Positions 26,466-39,545 of a DNA stretch of 64,000 bases are shown here, piece after piece. Below the pieces are notes generated by a model. It saw only the letters and a program-made list of their open reading frames with translations. It was not told the DNA's origin and made no database searches. The stretch spans positions 183,492,053 through 183,556,052 of the forward strand of contig CM048552.1 in assembly GCA_026413225.1 (NCBI GenBank), read 5' to 3'. This stretch comes from Otis tarda (Eukaryota; Chordata; Aves; Otidiformes; Otididae). The stretch's first letter is position 1. Each line of letters opens with the position of its first letter. Made by a program: the position numbers and the translations under genes.

Positions 26466-28489
26466 CTATTCTCATTCTAGGGCAAGGCTTGAGTTTGTTG
26501 TCCAAGGTCTTACTGTTTCTGCTGACCTTGCCTGCAGATATGCTAAATTGTGAGTTACTGCTAACTGTGATAAGGCTTCTCTGGTGTGAACAAATGTTCA
26601 TTAGGAACTTAACTGAAGCAATTGCTTCAGTTTAAATAGCTTAAGAGTGATCCGCTGAATGCAGATTAGGCTGCAGATCCTGTACCATGGTTCGTATCAA
26701 TGCTGAATATACAGAGTTTACATTGTCCCTAATCCATTCATTCTTCTCCCCTTGCTGTGGAAAGTCTTTCTGTCTTGAAAAATACTGATTATAGCACCTT
26801 AGTTTTCTTAGTATGTGCGCACTCCTCAGGATTAGCTAGGACTTCTTGCAAAGAAACTCCTACTGTTGCAGAAAACTTGTGTTGTGGGTATTCAAACTGA
26901 ATGCATGTATATAGTTATGGAATTAGAGATTGCCATCACAGGAGTGTTTAGAAAGTGGACACATTAGGGAAGTTTTAAACTTTTAACTAAGTCCATTCAT
27001 TAAGGGTACCCTTTGTGCTCGTGGCTGAGTCCCACACGTTGTTCAACACCATCACTGTGCATACAGAGCTGTTGGTCTTTAACAGGCATATTGTAAATCA
27101 GCTGTGACTACACGACACTGTGGAGATGATGCCTCACAGTTGGCACTGGTGGCTGTGTTATTTGGTGGTGCCTAGTTGTTGAGGTTGAGTAACCAGATTT
27201 GAGAGCTCACTGATGAGAGAAACCAGAACTGAAGTAGGCTTGTCTTCTTTCTTCTCTGATTTTTTCTTCTTTATGCCTGATGGTTTTATGCTATTTCCTA
27301 CTCTCAAAGAGAAGGAACTCATCCACTCTCAGTATAACTTATCTTGCTTTTGGCTTTGCCAGTCATCCTTCCCATGTGTTTGGCAAGATGTCCTGACTAT
27401 TTGCAGTCCCCCTGTGCTTATCTCATCCTCTGTCTGGCAACTTTTGTTACTTGGATGCCAGCTGCCTGTAACTACACCCATCTTTGGTAGTCATGTTGCT
27501 CACGTACTTATGCAAAATGCTTCTACATTGCATCTTGCTGTGCCTTGAGTGCTACAAGATACTTACATTCTGTAGTTACACCATCCTTGTACATATTTGG
27601 GTTGAAGGCAGATTAATATTAATTATATTCTGATTAATACATTTGTAATTTATAGGTGTCACAGACCTCTGTTTTGCTACACCTGCATATTTGCAATGTT
27701 TTCACCTTTCTGACCTGTCTTTCAGTGGCACAGCAGGCTCGTAGCCTTTGCTCTCTTACTGTCTGCACACTGGTGGCCACACTGCATGATTACCTTGTAA
27801 AGCAGATGGCTTTTTCTGCAGATATTGACTTTGCAATAGCCTTCTGGGGAAGAAAAGGAACTGTATTCAATGACTAATAAGACTTTTCATAATCTACCTC
27901 AAGGACACAGAATCCTTTGCCTTTTCTAGGGAATGCAATTCTGACAAAAAATTAGGTCAAGGAGTGGGCCACATCTCTGGCAGTATGATGTAGTATCATT
28001 TGTAGAAATGATACTTGGATTAACTGGTCAGTTTGCTGCTTCCCCTTTGAACTCATCCTGTCACTTTTATTTGGAAAGCTGCATTGCTTGGTGGATAGAA
28101 GGTTGGAAGAATGAGAATGAGATCCTCGTTGACTTTCTCCCAAGCTCTGCTACCATCTTCCCTCACTGCAGCCGTTATTAAAATACTGGGATAACAGTCA
28201 GCCAGGAAAAAAGTACATTTTGTATAAAACATCATTTTGTCTTGGTATGGTTGATGTTCCTTGAGATAATTACAGGGAAAGTCATTGAATCTGAGGGAAC
28301 ATGGCTACCCCAGTGCTCAGTAAGATGAGTCTCTGGAGTGGCCTTGTGTCTGGTGCCCTCTGCTCCTCGGCAGCCCTCCTGGGCAGGACCACACCTCAGG
28401 AGGCCTAGGGACATGAAAAGGTATGTGCTGCCCATGCTAGATGTTTGCACTCCTAAGAGGAGGTGATTTTGATCCCCAGGAAGCTCTTG
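26466..28489. other. Unique non-coding stretch
   Basis: No gene recognised. Frames up to 111 codons (27213-27548, +) have no recognisable domain. Confidence 0.45.
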
Positions 28490-28575
28490 ACCCACTTTTA
28501 CTCTTAGCTTGCTCAGACTCTCAGTTTACTCATGAAGGAGGAAATCTGACATCTGCTTTATAGAGAATACTTAGG
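28490..28575 (+). mobile_element. Possible MIR-like SINE relic
   Basis: The segment 'ctcagactctcagtttactc' followed by 'gaggaaatctgacatct' resembles the cctcagtttcctcatctgtaaaatgg part of MIR. The match is short and weak. Confidence 0.2.
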
Positions 28576-29039
28576 TAAAGAAGGCAGCTACTCTTTATAT
28601 GATATGTGTAATCATTCTCTGAGATTGTGCTGGATAATGGGATGACTGAAATGATAACTAATTTTCTGCTAGTGTCCTCATCCTTCCTAACTGATGAGGT
28701 GTTTTATCATCACCTGGATGAGTCAAGTAAGCGTAAAGTGCCTCGGAATAGGAGCTTGCCAGTAACTGATGGAGTCAAAAGCAATAGGAGTACTTACAAC
28801 GAAGGAAAACAAAGTGAAAATGTTTGCCTTTGGAGAACAGAGTCATAGATCATGTTGAGAACTTAGACAAATCTAACCGTAATAGCAAGGGTGGTTTTTA
28901 ATTTAACAAAGTGTCATCCTATGAAGTTCACAAATTGGTGCTCCACCTCCTGGGCCCAATGACGCACTCATGAGCTCTCCCTGTGATTTCAGCCTCATGG
29001 CTCTATTGCAGTTCATTGAACTGGCCATTTAACTACTTT

Positions 29040-29345
29040 AATATTAAAAACATTCAATTAACTTTCCTTGGATCTATCTGGCACTAAGAAAGGAAAAATT
29101 CTAGGTTTTAAAATGTATGACTTGGCAGGATTAAATGGTGACATGAATAATGTTTTAATGAGTGATTTGTAATTATTTAATAATTAAAGAGGTCTTATGA
29201 ATACTCTGGAATACCCCATGGAAAATCTAAATGGTATGCTGATTTCATCAAGCATTCAAATCTAATCAGAATAGGTCTGCATTTTAGTATGAGATCTTGA
29301 TTTTTCCATGCAAAAGATTTTTCTGCATTAATGGATTGTAGCTGA
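29040..29345. other. Candidate conserved non-coding element
   Basis: A repeat-free, AT-rich segment with no open frame and several TAAT-type cores, including a 'gtaattatttaataattaa' cluster around 29168-29186. The texture resembles vertebrate developmental enhancers. This is an impression from base composition and motif density only, and no alignment was possible. Confidence 0.2.
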
Positions 29346-32300
29346 ACTCTATTCCAAGTCCTGCAGCAGCCAGTCAGGTTTCATCAGTGGTTCAGTGACA
29401 GATTGGGGCTGGATCAGTTTTGGTTTGTAAATGCAGATGAACGGTAGCCTCTTGCAGCAGGGAGATCGGTCCCATTCACTCCTGCCTGGAAAGAAATACA
29501 AAGGAAAACAAGAAGATGTGAAAAGGGAACTCTCTCACTCCTGACGTGAAATCATTCAATCTCAGCTCAGTCTCTGGAAATCCAATTGTCTTTTAATTTG
29601 TGTTTCCATGGTATAGACATTGCAGCTTTGGGTAACATTTTATTAAGATGATGTTTTCTCTAGCTAATCCTGGAACTACTCATCCCACAGGCATAGCAGA
29701 GGTTCAAGAGCACGGTAAACTATGTGAATCATAAATCATTCCAGGTTCTTCTTTGCTACAATACTCAGGGTCAGGCAAATATTTATGTTATAACAGCCTG
29801 TTGGCTGTTAATGAGTCCTCCAACAGCTCTGAAAAAGGATAACAGAGGCTTCTGGATGAAGTTTGTCAGAGATCCATCACTCCATTTAAAAAATGACCCC
29901 TGCAGGCGAAAAAAAAATAAAACTCCAGAATCTTAACAGAAACTGCAGGTTGCTATTAAATTCTAAAGGCAGTTTAGTATGCTTATATTTGCTGGCGTGG
30001 AAGAAGGACTGAATGGGGACCCTCTTCCACATGGATGTCAATACAGTTATTGCTTATGGGGTTATCATTGTCCTACGGAGCTGCATGAATAATTCATTTT
30101 TAATTCCGTATTAGATTAATTTCACCTCATCTTCTCTTCATGAGTTGTCCTCAAATAAATTGTAATTTTCTTGAATATATTTATTATTCAGAACAGACTA
30201 CAGCACTCATGAGTAATTCATTGCAGGTAAGTGACATTCAGAATTTGAGACACTCAGGATAGACATATAGGTCATTGTTGTGCCCTGTTACATGGCTAAA
30301 ACTTACAGAATCAAGTTTCTAGTTCCAACGTGCATTTACAAATCTGAAATTCATTTGCTTTTACTATTCTACAATGCTAATTCTAAATTTACCATATCAG
30401 CAGTAGCTCCAGTAGATTCACTGGCTGGAATACTTGGAAGTAAGAAGATGTGCCGAATGAATTCATTAAAAGAATCTGAAAGAAAATATTCATGCAAGCT
30501 TTTTATAACACCAAGTCTAGTCTAGTGATCTGACAGTCTGCCAAACAGAGATTAAATAGAGAACTTATTATCCACCGTCCAGCTTCTCCTTTGAAATTTG
30601 TGCCTCAACTTTACTTCTTTAGATGATATAAATGGAATATGATATTGATCAAAATTTATAACTTCAACTTCTTTTTTCTTAAAAATCCCATCTTCCCCTG
30701 TTCCCACCCTACAAAACCACTGAAAGATAAGAAAACTTAAGTTTTTGATAACTCCTTAGTTTTGTTGAGACTGAAAAGAATTTCCATGGATACAAGGGAA
30801 AACTATTCACTTGAAAACAAAAGCATTTTTTATAGTAGAATTTCTTGATCAATTGAGTCATAACATTCTTTCAGCTGATGTTCGTTTTCATTTCTAGCCA
30901 TGGAACTCTTGCCTTTTGGTAAGTTGCCCCCATCCAGAACTGGACTTCTTTCTGTCCCTGAGCAAATTTATGAAGGAATATATTTTCATTTGCACTGGTG
31001 ATGCTAGTTAGGTGACTGCCTGTTTTTTCAGTCCAGTGGGTTTTCTGCACAGCAGAGAGGGTTAAACACAGGAGATGTGAAATGGTGAGAGCTTTATGAA
31101 TAAGAAGTAAGCAAAGGAAAACATGGAGCAAAATATTAGGGATTGGAAAGGGACAGGACCCTGAAAGAATGTTCAAGAAGGGGAAATTTAATAGAAGTGG
31201 AAATGTGAAGTCACAGGGAAATCCATGAAAGCTTGCATTTTTGAAGGGAGGGAAATCACAGATGGAAAAAGAGAGGGAAGGAGAGAAGAGTTGCTATAAA
31301 AGAAAAAAAGGAAAAATCCTGAACAGTGGGATCCAATAAGTTATTCTGTGATTGTAAGTTGGGCCTGGGGTGCAAGCTTTCTGTACAGCCAGTAGAGAAC
31401 AGGAGGTGTCTCTAGACTGTCATACACCCAGTGTAAGAAAAGCATTGAGGGGAGGTGGGATGAAGTAATTGTCACTATAGAGCCCTACTGAACAGGCTAG
31501 CCTAGGTCCCTCCACCTTTTTGACAGCTAAATTCAAGCAAAATGAACCTTACAGTGAAAAGAAGTATAAGAAGACAGGTGAGCAGAAATGGAGAGATCAG
31601 AAGGGCTTGTTCAAAATAATGCTATTTACAGTGCTTCTTTCTTGTGTCCCCAGCTAGCTTGGGAATGGAGTAGACAGGGACAGTTCTCTGTTCTGAGTCT
31701 CTCCAAACAGACTGGGTCCTCAAGAGTTTGCCTTTGCATTCAGTAGGGAAGGATACTCTTTCATCTGCACCTTGATGCAAGAGCACACATTGTACTGGTG
31801 TTTAGGCTCGGGGGAAAACTCTTCTCTTCACCATCCTGAAGCATTTAAGTTTCATACACTCCTGTAGACATGGCTTACAAGGAATATGGCAAGGCAAACA
31901 TTTATGGAAGCATTTGTGTTTGGTTTCTGAAAGATACAGCAAGTATTTTTGGTACAGGGCTTCAAGTTACAGGGCTCACCTGATATAATCTGAGTGGGTC
32001 ACAAGGTGAAGTCAGCATATCTTTTAGCAAGTATCTCTTGTGAAGTTGAAAAAGGGTTCACTATTCACAAGGGGTTTGATAAATCACAGAAAGGTCCAGT
32101 CTGGTAGGTATTATGCTGTGTGTTGTGTGGGAAGTAGAGGGAGAAACCTCTCAACTATAACCCACCAGTTTTTTGTCCTGTTACAGCCAAGGATCCCCAG
32201 GAACATCCTTGACTTCTCTTCACTGGTGTATTATATATGCCTCATTTTACTGCATGAGGAAAATAGAACCCATGTTCAAAACCCTTGACATAATAACGGA

Positions 32301-34216
32301 GACAGAGTGACATGAGAAAGGAACAGAATCTTCAGAAGGTCCAAGTTCCAAACAAGCATTTGTTCCTTGCTGCTTGAGTGTGTCCTGTGGTGAGACAGAG
32401 TACAACTAACATCACCAGCAGCACTGAGCTGGATATCATGTACTTTTGGTCAACACTGATACACAAGAGAAGAAGCAGAAAGAGAGGAAAAAAAAGTACA
32501 AGAAAGACAACTATGGGAAGCAGAGAAGAAATTATGAATACTCCTGTTTTGAAGAAGCCAGTAGTTCAGCTTGTGTCCATGTCATTCTTTTTTGAGTAAG
32601 TGACAGCGACCTTTGTAACTAATCCAGCCTTTCTGACAGATTTTGGCAGGTCCATTTTGACAATGAGTCCTGGTGAGATGGGTTAGGAATTATACTACAT
32701 TCAGGATTAAGTTTGCCAAAGATTAGGGGCAAGAACCAGGCATTGCAATATTTGACTGTGGAGTTCTCAACACCAGAAAGGAACATAGAATAAACACAAA
32801 AGGAAAGTCTCACTTATCTTTCTGGAAGACAGAGTATTATCTCTCTATTATCTCTTCTGATTTAACTAAGCTGAGTTCAGCATTTCACAGGGACATTCAG
32901 TAAAGTAAAATGACAAAATGAAGGGCAAATGCTAGTAGATATTCAAGGTCTCACTTTTTTAGCCTTGTCTTAAAAAAAAAAAAAGAACTTAAAATGTCTA
33001 AAGCATCAGCATATGAAAAGCACTAATTTAGGAGTCTGATGCCATTTAGGTTACAAGCAGAATTAGTTTGCTTCTGTCATTACAGGGACCAGTGGGTGCA
33101 GCTGTGCTCCAGCAATCCATTTCAATGCTGGGTGCAATGCATCACAGTTTGCGGACTCTGCTTTGGATCTGCCCCCTGAAAAGACATCAGCAGGTTGGGC
33201 AGGCCAGCCCCGAAAGGTGTTCGGGCCTTTGTGCATTCCCAAGACTTGGCAGCAAGTGGTTTGGCAGGCCTGGAGTGTAGTGTGTTAGTCTGTCTTTGCT
33301 GGGGAAGGCCGGTCTCTGCAATAGTAATAGCGATTTCAGGCTGGTGCATCACGTTGCTTTAGAGAAGGAGAACAAAACAGTTCTGTCAGACCTGAATTAA
33401 GATGGATTTTTGTTGAAAGTTCTTGGAATTGATTTCTTTCCAGTTTCCTTCTTGGTAAGTAGTCAGCACAGTTGGGTTCAAACTTACAAAATATCATTGA
33501 TTTCTCTCCCCAAACCACAGATGATTCAGCTTGTAATTTCCTCTACAATTATAGCGCAGGTCTCCTTAGAAACTGCTTGTATCCATTCAAAGTTTCATCT
33601 TGTGGAAACCACATTTCCCTTCTTTTTGGCCAGATGTGCTTGGCACGAGTCCAGACAAAAAAAAAGGGGGAGGAAGGTACGATAAATATTACCCTGCTTC
33701 CATTCCCTCTTTTCTGCTTCCAGAAAGGAGATTCACAGCATTACAGTTTCAACTCCCTCTGTGCTGTGGGATCTCAGACAATCCCAAGTGGTGGGGTGGG
33801 CTATGGGGCTGCTCATGGCTCAGCAACAGAAATGGCCGGCATGGTGCATAGCTTTTCTTCTCTAAGATAGGACAGGGTGCAACACAGAGGTCATGGTTTC
33901 TCTACCCTGATGCAGTGTCATGCCGTCAAAGGCAGGTCAAGCCAAGCTGATTGCACAATTGGCTCAGCCTTGGCTGGCTGTCATGTGTTTCTTCTCATAC
34001 ACAACTTCAACAACACACAGGGGAAGTCTCCATCTTCTCTTGGCATCCACTGTGACCCTTAAAGGAACCCATTCTCCTGCAGGCAGTCCCTGTCATGGAA
34101 ATTGCTTGGCTTCTGGGTTTGAGAGATAGGCTCAGATAAACCACAGGATCCAGTTAGGACAGATAAATCACAGGACCAAATGACAGTTTGCAGAGCTTTG
34201 CAGGAGGGAAGCTTGT
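29346..34216. other. Unique non-coding stretch
   Basis: No gene recognised. A purine-rich segment lies at 31060-31320. A further AT-rich, TAAT-containing piece lies near 30070-30200. Frames up to 132 codons (33472-33870, +) overlap others in different frames and show no domain. Confidence 0.45.
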
Positions 34217-34270
34217 ACTGGGGCAAGGTCACACAGAGAGTGTCTCTATCCTCTGCTCTCCCCTCAGTAC
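34217..34270 (-). mobile_element. Possible MIR-like SINE relic
   Basis: The plus strand contains 'ggggcaaggtcacacagaga' followed by a 'cctctgctctcccc' block. This is like the reverse complement of the conserved core of a MIR-type SINE. It is only about 55 bases long. Confidence 0.25.
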
Positions 34271-34639
34271 TTTTCTGAAAAGGTCAAGATAACATTAAAT
34301 TCATTTTACATTTAGAAAAAAAATCCCTGAGATCTTCTGCCTAAGTAACTGCAAAGCGGGTCTGTGCTGGCAATGGAGGCAAAACCAATCCCAGTTTGCC
34401 CATATTTTGATCTTCACTGTGCCACAAGAACTCCCCAGAGTGATTTTAATTTCAATCATTGCAGTGGCTGTGGATTGACACTTGAGCAAAAGATGTAGAA
34501 ATCATATCTGTTGGGTGGAAAACTTACGTCTATACCAGTAAAGAGATAGAGAAAGCATAAGGAAGAGATACAAATGAAAGTGATGCCTCTGTAGGATAGA
34601 AAGTTGCAGTTATGTATAAATGTGTTTCTACATAAAACA

Positions 34640-34716
34640 TACACTTATGGGTGTGTATGTATAACTGGTGTAGATACATATGTATGTGCACATATATACA
34701 CTCACATACACATATG
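34640..34716. repeat. Degenerate TG/TA/CA dinucleotide-rich tract
   Basis: An interrupted mixture of alternating tg, ta and ca steps over about 75 bases, probably a decayed microsatellite. It is the source of the start of a 146-codon frame at 34651-35091 that I do not regard as coding. Confidence 0.6.
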
Positions 34717-36194
34717 CGTAACAGCTGTGAAGAGGTATTAAAATACACGGAGAATATTAAAATCCACCACCTTACTAATAAAATGAGAAGAATCCAAGAA
34801 AAGATATGGCAGAAAAGAGATATATATCAGTTTTACAGACCTGTGCTCTTCTTCCCTTTTATTCCTTCCTCCTTTTCTGTGCAGGGAGCGAAATCTTTGT
34901 CCTTGAGGTATTTATATTATGACAGGTTTTGCCAGCATGGTTCTTTGTTCTGGAAAATGAAAACTGCCAGTATTATACAAGAAATCTTTTATTGTATGAG
35001 TGCTTTTCCTCAAACAGAGGTGGGTGGGACCTGGTCTTCCCAATATCTTTGTGTACATTGCTTTAAATATCTTTGTGTATCAGGCCCATAATCTGAGCAA
35101 TTCCTTGAGAAATCATGTAAGTCCAGAGGGCAAACTCTTGTCCTAGAATGGGAAGCAGTATGGGACATAGCCAACACCCCGGTATTTCAGCCAGCCCTGT
35201 AAAGTTGTTTTCTGAGGCTAGACAGGTGTGAGCACGGAGATTTCGTTTACGTAATTCTGTATGTGTACTGTGGTGTGAATAGGTGCCCAGTCATCCCTGT
35301 GTCACCTGGAGGACAACATCCAACAGAGACTTTGGGTAAACTGTCCCTTTGGGAGAGGATTTTCACATAATGCCAATATTGATGTCTGTTGTTAAAATGA
35401 TGTTATGGGACAGAGCTGAGAATGTTTTCAAGCGCTATTAAATTTACATAGGCTTCTATCAATTTCTTAAATCCTATTCAAACATCCTCGTGTACAACAA
35501 ATAACTTCCCTGGTCCCCTAAAAAAGCATTGATGCATAGAGCACGTTTGCACTGATGCACTTATTTTAAATCCAGATATTTAGTAAAGGGGTTGAAATGG
35601 CCTCCATTCTTCCTCTATACAAACAGGCTACAAACACATCACTAGGCCCAGAGAAATATTTTCCTTAAAATTACTCTTGACTCTTAATTGAGTGTGGGAT
35701 ATGTTTTGGTGAGGACATACTTTTTACAGATACCACAGGCTGGAATCCAGGTCTTCTCTAAGATGGGCAGTGTGGGTGGTATTCAAAGGCTTGCTCAGCA
35801 GTCACTGAGATCTAAGTGTCCAGCAGATTTCTGGGACATTCTCTTGGAAGTTCACTCTGGGACATGTCCCCAAGCATGGTAGATGCCTTTTACAGACAAC
35901 ACAGGAGACTGAGATCTAAAATAACACCAGGAAACTCCTTCTAGGTGAGGTTCTTAATGCACTGCCTGCAAAACTGCACTTGACTTCAGAAAGCTGCTTT
36001 GTCTTCCAATGCAAGATGCGTTCTGCCTCTTGCGATGAGCTGCAGTGGATGACAATTATCGTGGTAGTGCTGCAGAACAAGGCGAAATAAGTGACCAGAG
36101 TTTTCTACTCACTCTTCAGTCTCACCACAAAACTTTGGTAGAAGATGTCATTTCTGAGTGCTTGCCATTTGCAGAACAGCAGTCTCTCCACTGC
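34717..36194. other. Unique non-coding stretch
   Basis: Nothing recognisable beyond short open frames. Confidence 0.45.
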
Positions 36195-36480
36195 GGCTAG
36201 ATGCATAATCCCTACAGGTGCTGACACATTTCATTGCCTCCTTTTGTTTTGCTCTTGAATAATCTGCGAATTAACCGTGATCATTCCTAATGCATCCATT
36301 CCTTGGTACTATTCACTGCACACTTTTGACAAATAGTGCTTGGCTTGTCGACTCTTTGTGAACAGCCGTATTCCAAATATTCATGCAGATGCATATGCCA
36401 TGTTGTACGCGTCTTTCTCCTGACTCGATGGAATTAATCCTCAGCAGTAGTGTTTCAAACTGTGAATTAAAAATTTGATT
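36195..36480. other. Candidate conserved non-coding element
   Basis: A repeat-free segment with clustered TAAT/ATTA cores and an octamer-like neighbourhood around 'atgcagatgcatatgcc' (36387-36403). It has no open frame of note. An enhancer-like role is inference only. Confidence 0.2.
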
Positions 36481-38059
36481 TCTATCTTGCAATACTTATT
36501 GGAAAGTTACAGTCTCACTCACTCATTTGCTACTGTGTTTGTGGTACAGAAAGTTACAGGGGTTCAGGGATCACTTCTAAAAATGAGATTTTTAGATTTT
36601 CAATATTTTCAACAGACTTCACAGCCCACAACCCCCAGATGAAAGTCAGTGGGACACTGTAATTCCATTTCATTAGGACTTAAGTGAAATGTTCCGCCTC
36701 TACCTTATTAGCACAGCTGAAGCTGCCTTATTTGAATCACAAAACATTTTCAGAGGATTTTGCTGGATCTGTTCTTTCTGCCTTCATGAAGATGTCTGTT
36801 TGCGGTCTAGTTCTCATAGCATGGACATGTTCTGCTTTCTCAAAGCTAGGACGCATGATACTACCCATTTGCACTCCAGCTTTCAGCAGTCCTATGCATC
36901 CATTCAGAGATGGTTTTTGAAGGCTGGGCAGGGATTTAACAGGGAGAATCAGAGCAGTCAGGTGCATTGCAAAACAGCAAAGATGTGGTCATCTGAAGGA
37001 AACAGCAGTGCAATGGCTGAGGTTGTGCAAAACACCTAGATCAGCTTCCAGAGCTCTCTGTCACACTTTCTGTCTCCTCTTCCTCTACCCCAGTGTTGCT
37101 AGGATATTTGTCAACAAAATGGAAACGATACTGTTCCCGGGGAGAAACAGAATTTAATATTAATACGGTCTCCTGTGGAAAAGCGAGAGTGAGTGAGAGC
37201 TGAATAGAGTTTGCTTTATATATGAAGTCTTTCATTCTGCAAGGTAACTCAAAGCACAGCGCTGTGAATTTAAAGCTACCAAGCCGGGTGGCTGTGTAGG
37301 CAAACTCAGCAGGCTTTGTGTGTTAAGCAGCAACGTGCCCTGCTGTAGCCATTAGGAGCAGTTTCACTAACGAAGAAATAGGGGAGAAACGCTCATCAGA
37401 GTCTTTCTCAGTGGGCAGTATTTGATGAGTGCCACAAGAAGCTTTGAATACACACTGGGATGAAATCAGGTAGGATCACCTTGCTTTAAATGGACTCTGC
37501 GTTGTCTCTGTCTCTCCAGCCTCCTTTGGCTTCCCATTTATTTATATTCCTCCTCAAAATGAAGCTGTTCTGCTCTTCTCAGCAGTGGCTCCTATGTCCA
37601 TGCTGCCCTCATTTCCAAACAAAGTAATATAATACAATTTAAAATGTCAGAATTCAATGATACAAAGCTCAAAACAAGCAGCTTTGTCTGTTTGTTTAAG
37701 TAATAACTCTATCTTTCAGTGACCTTTCCGTCATGTCTCATCATATTTGTCCTATGTCCTGATAATATGTCCTACCAGATGCTGCTATAAGTAGCTGGTG
37801 CTTTCCCACACTGCAATGCTGAAGCAACCCTGCGCAGCTCTGCATGCTGGTGTACAGATACCACCACCTGGTCAAAAAATCCTAGCAAACAAGAGGCCAC
37901 GGTTACTTCTGTTCTGCTCTGAGCTGCTGCTTTCCCTGTTTGTGACCAGGCATGTACAGACATAAGAGGAAGGAGGAGAGAAAGGATAGCAGAGCTGGGG
38001 AAAAATATGGTGTTTTGTTGATGCTTGCAGGATCCAAGGCAGATGGTCAGTCACAGATG
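36481..38059. other. Unique non-coding stretch
   Basis: No gene recognised. Frames up to 116 codons (36689-37039, +) overlap frames on the other strand and have no domain. Confidence 0.45.
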
Positions 38060-38180
38060 GATGCTTTGGGCTGGCAGGTCAGCTATCGCTCTGGTTGCTG
38101 GCTCCCTTCCCCCGTTAACTGTGTGGCCTGGTCATGTCCCTCTCTCTTTTTTTTTTTTACAGATCTTTCCCAGTCTGGGC
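38060..38180 (+). mobile_element. MIR/CORE-SINE-like relic
   Basis: The order 'ctttgggctggcaggtc', 'ggttgctggctccc', 'gttaactgtgtggcctgg', 'tcatgtccctctct', a T-run and 'tttcccagtctg' parallels the MIR head-to-core sequence (gactgggagtc / tctgccattaactgtgtggcctt / gtccctct / ttcccatctgt). The T-run followed by acag at 38150-38161 mimics a splice acceptor, but the SINE core explains most of it. Diverged, so confidence is moderate. Confidence 0.35.
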
Positions 38181-39520
38181 AGCTCTGGATGGCTCATAAC
38201 ATCTCAGTCTGTTGGCTGCAGTACAGTCAGTCTCAAGATGGCTGAAAAGCTGAGTGCAAGATGGAGAGAAAAGGCAGATAATGGAAGAGGAGCTTCGAGG
38301 GAGAGGAGACAGGAGGATTGCATATTTCTGGGTCCTTGCCCATCCAGTGTACGTGATTGGAAAGGGCTCCAGTGGGGATCTCATGGGGCTACTGTCATAC
38401 TTCAGGTCCAAAAGGGCTTTGTTACTGGAGTGGAGCAGATGCACACTGGCCCTTGCCCTTTCTACAACTCCTTCCCTCTCCCATCCACTTGTCTTTTAAT
38501 TTTTTTTAAGAAGCACAAAGGGAGACAGACTCATCCTTTCATTATCTTATCTCATTACTTCTGGTGCATCTTTTAATGAACTAATTTCTGACTCCAAGCA
38601 ATCTCTACATATTCCTTGAGCTTTTCCAGCTGGAGGGTTTTATTGGTGTAATTCAATATCTTTCTCCTCCTTTTGCATCTTTCCCATTTATGCTCTGTGC
38701 TGAAGACTAACAGAATATTTGTAAATCTCGTGTACACTTCCCTAGCTTCTATTCCCGAGTAGTGTAAGCTCGCCCATAGAAATCAACAACAGAACTTAAG
38801 GAATGTTCAGCTTTACGAACATATTAAAAATTGGCAAAAATGCTTTACTGGTTCTCTCTTGCTGGGCCCATCCTTGGGCTCATAGTCCCCGGCAGGTGAG
38901 GATCTGCAGTAACATGACTCTACATGTTGGGACTTTGAGCTGCCATTTTTCAAGCTGTTGCCGTCTGCCACTCAAAAGTACCAGTCCTTTTGGAGGTAAC
39001 AAAGAGGGTCTCTAACAAGCCTTGCATCATGAAAATCTGTTCTCAATGGTTTTAAATGGTTAAAATCTTCCAATATAACCCTCAGTCTGTAGTTTTCTTC
39101 CTTGTTTTTATTCTCTACTTCGTTTAATAAAATCCTTCTGCAAGAGAACAGTGGAAGGTGGAAAAAAAAAGAACAAACCCTTTCAAAGTCATGTGAAATT
39201 ACTTTTGAATCACATGCAAATTCAGTCCTATTGTTCACAAATTGCTATATGCAGGCTTTCCTGACAGGTCCTGAAGCAAGGACAGAAGTGCTCTCTCTGC
39301 AGCACCATGAAGCTTTATGACAGCAAACCTGTGGGGGCACACTGTACCACCAATATGAGCTCCACTTCCAGCAGCAGAGCTCTCTGGAGAAGCACCTGTT
39401 GGCATTGTTATGCACATCGGTAACCTAAAGCACATCCATAACCTAAAGCAATTGGAGCCTGGAGGACAAAACTGAATTTGGAGAGGCTTATGAGGAGAGG
39501 CTTACAGACTGTGCAGTCAC
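38181..39520. other. Unique non-coding stretch
   Basis: It holds most of a 183-codon frame (38025-38576, +), the longest outside CR1. That frame starts inside the SINE relic, overlaps reverse and other forward frames, and has no recognisable domain, so it is not called as a gene. Confidence 0.45.
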
Positions 39521-39545
39521 TACACACACACGCAAACACACACAC
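39521..39545. repeat. Imperfect (CA)n microsatellite
   Basis: Alternating CA interrupted once by 'cgcaa', about 25 bases. Confidence 0.85.

Noticed and set aside
38025..38576. 183-codon forward frame, the longest outside CR1
   Set aside because: No ATG-led family match, no recognisable domain, starts in a SINE-like relic and overlaps other frames on both strands. This length is possible by chance in 64 kb.
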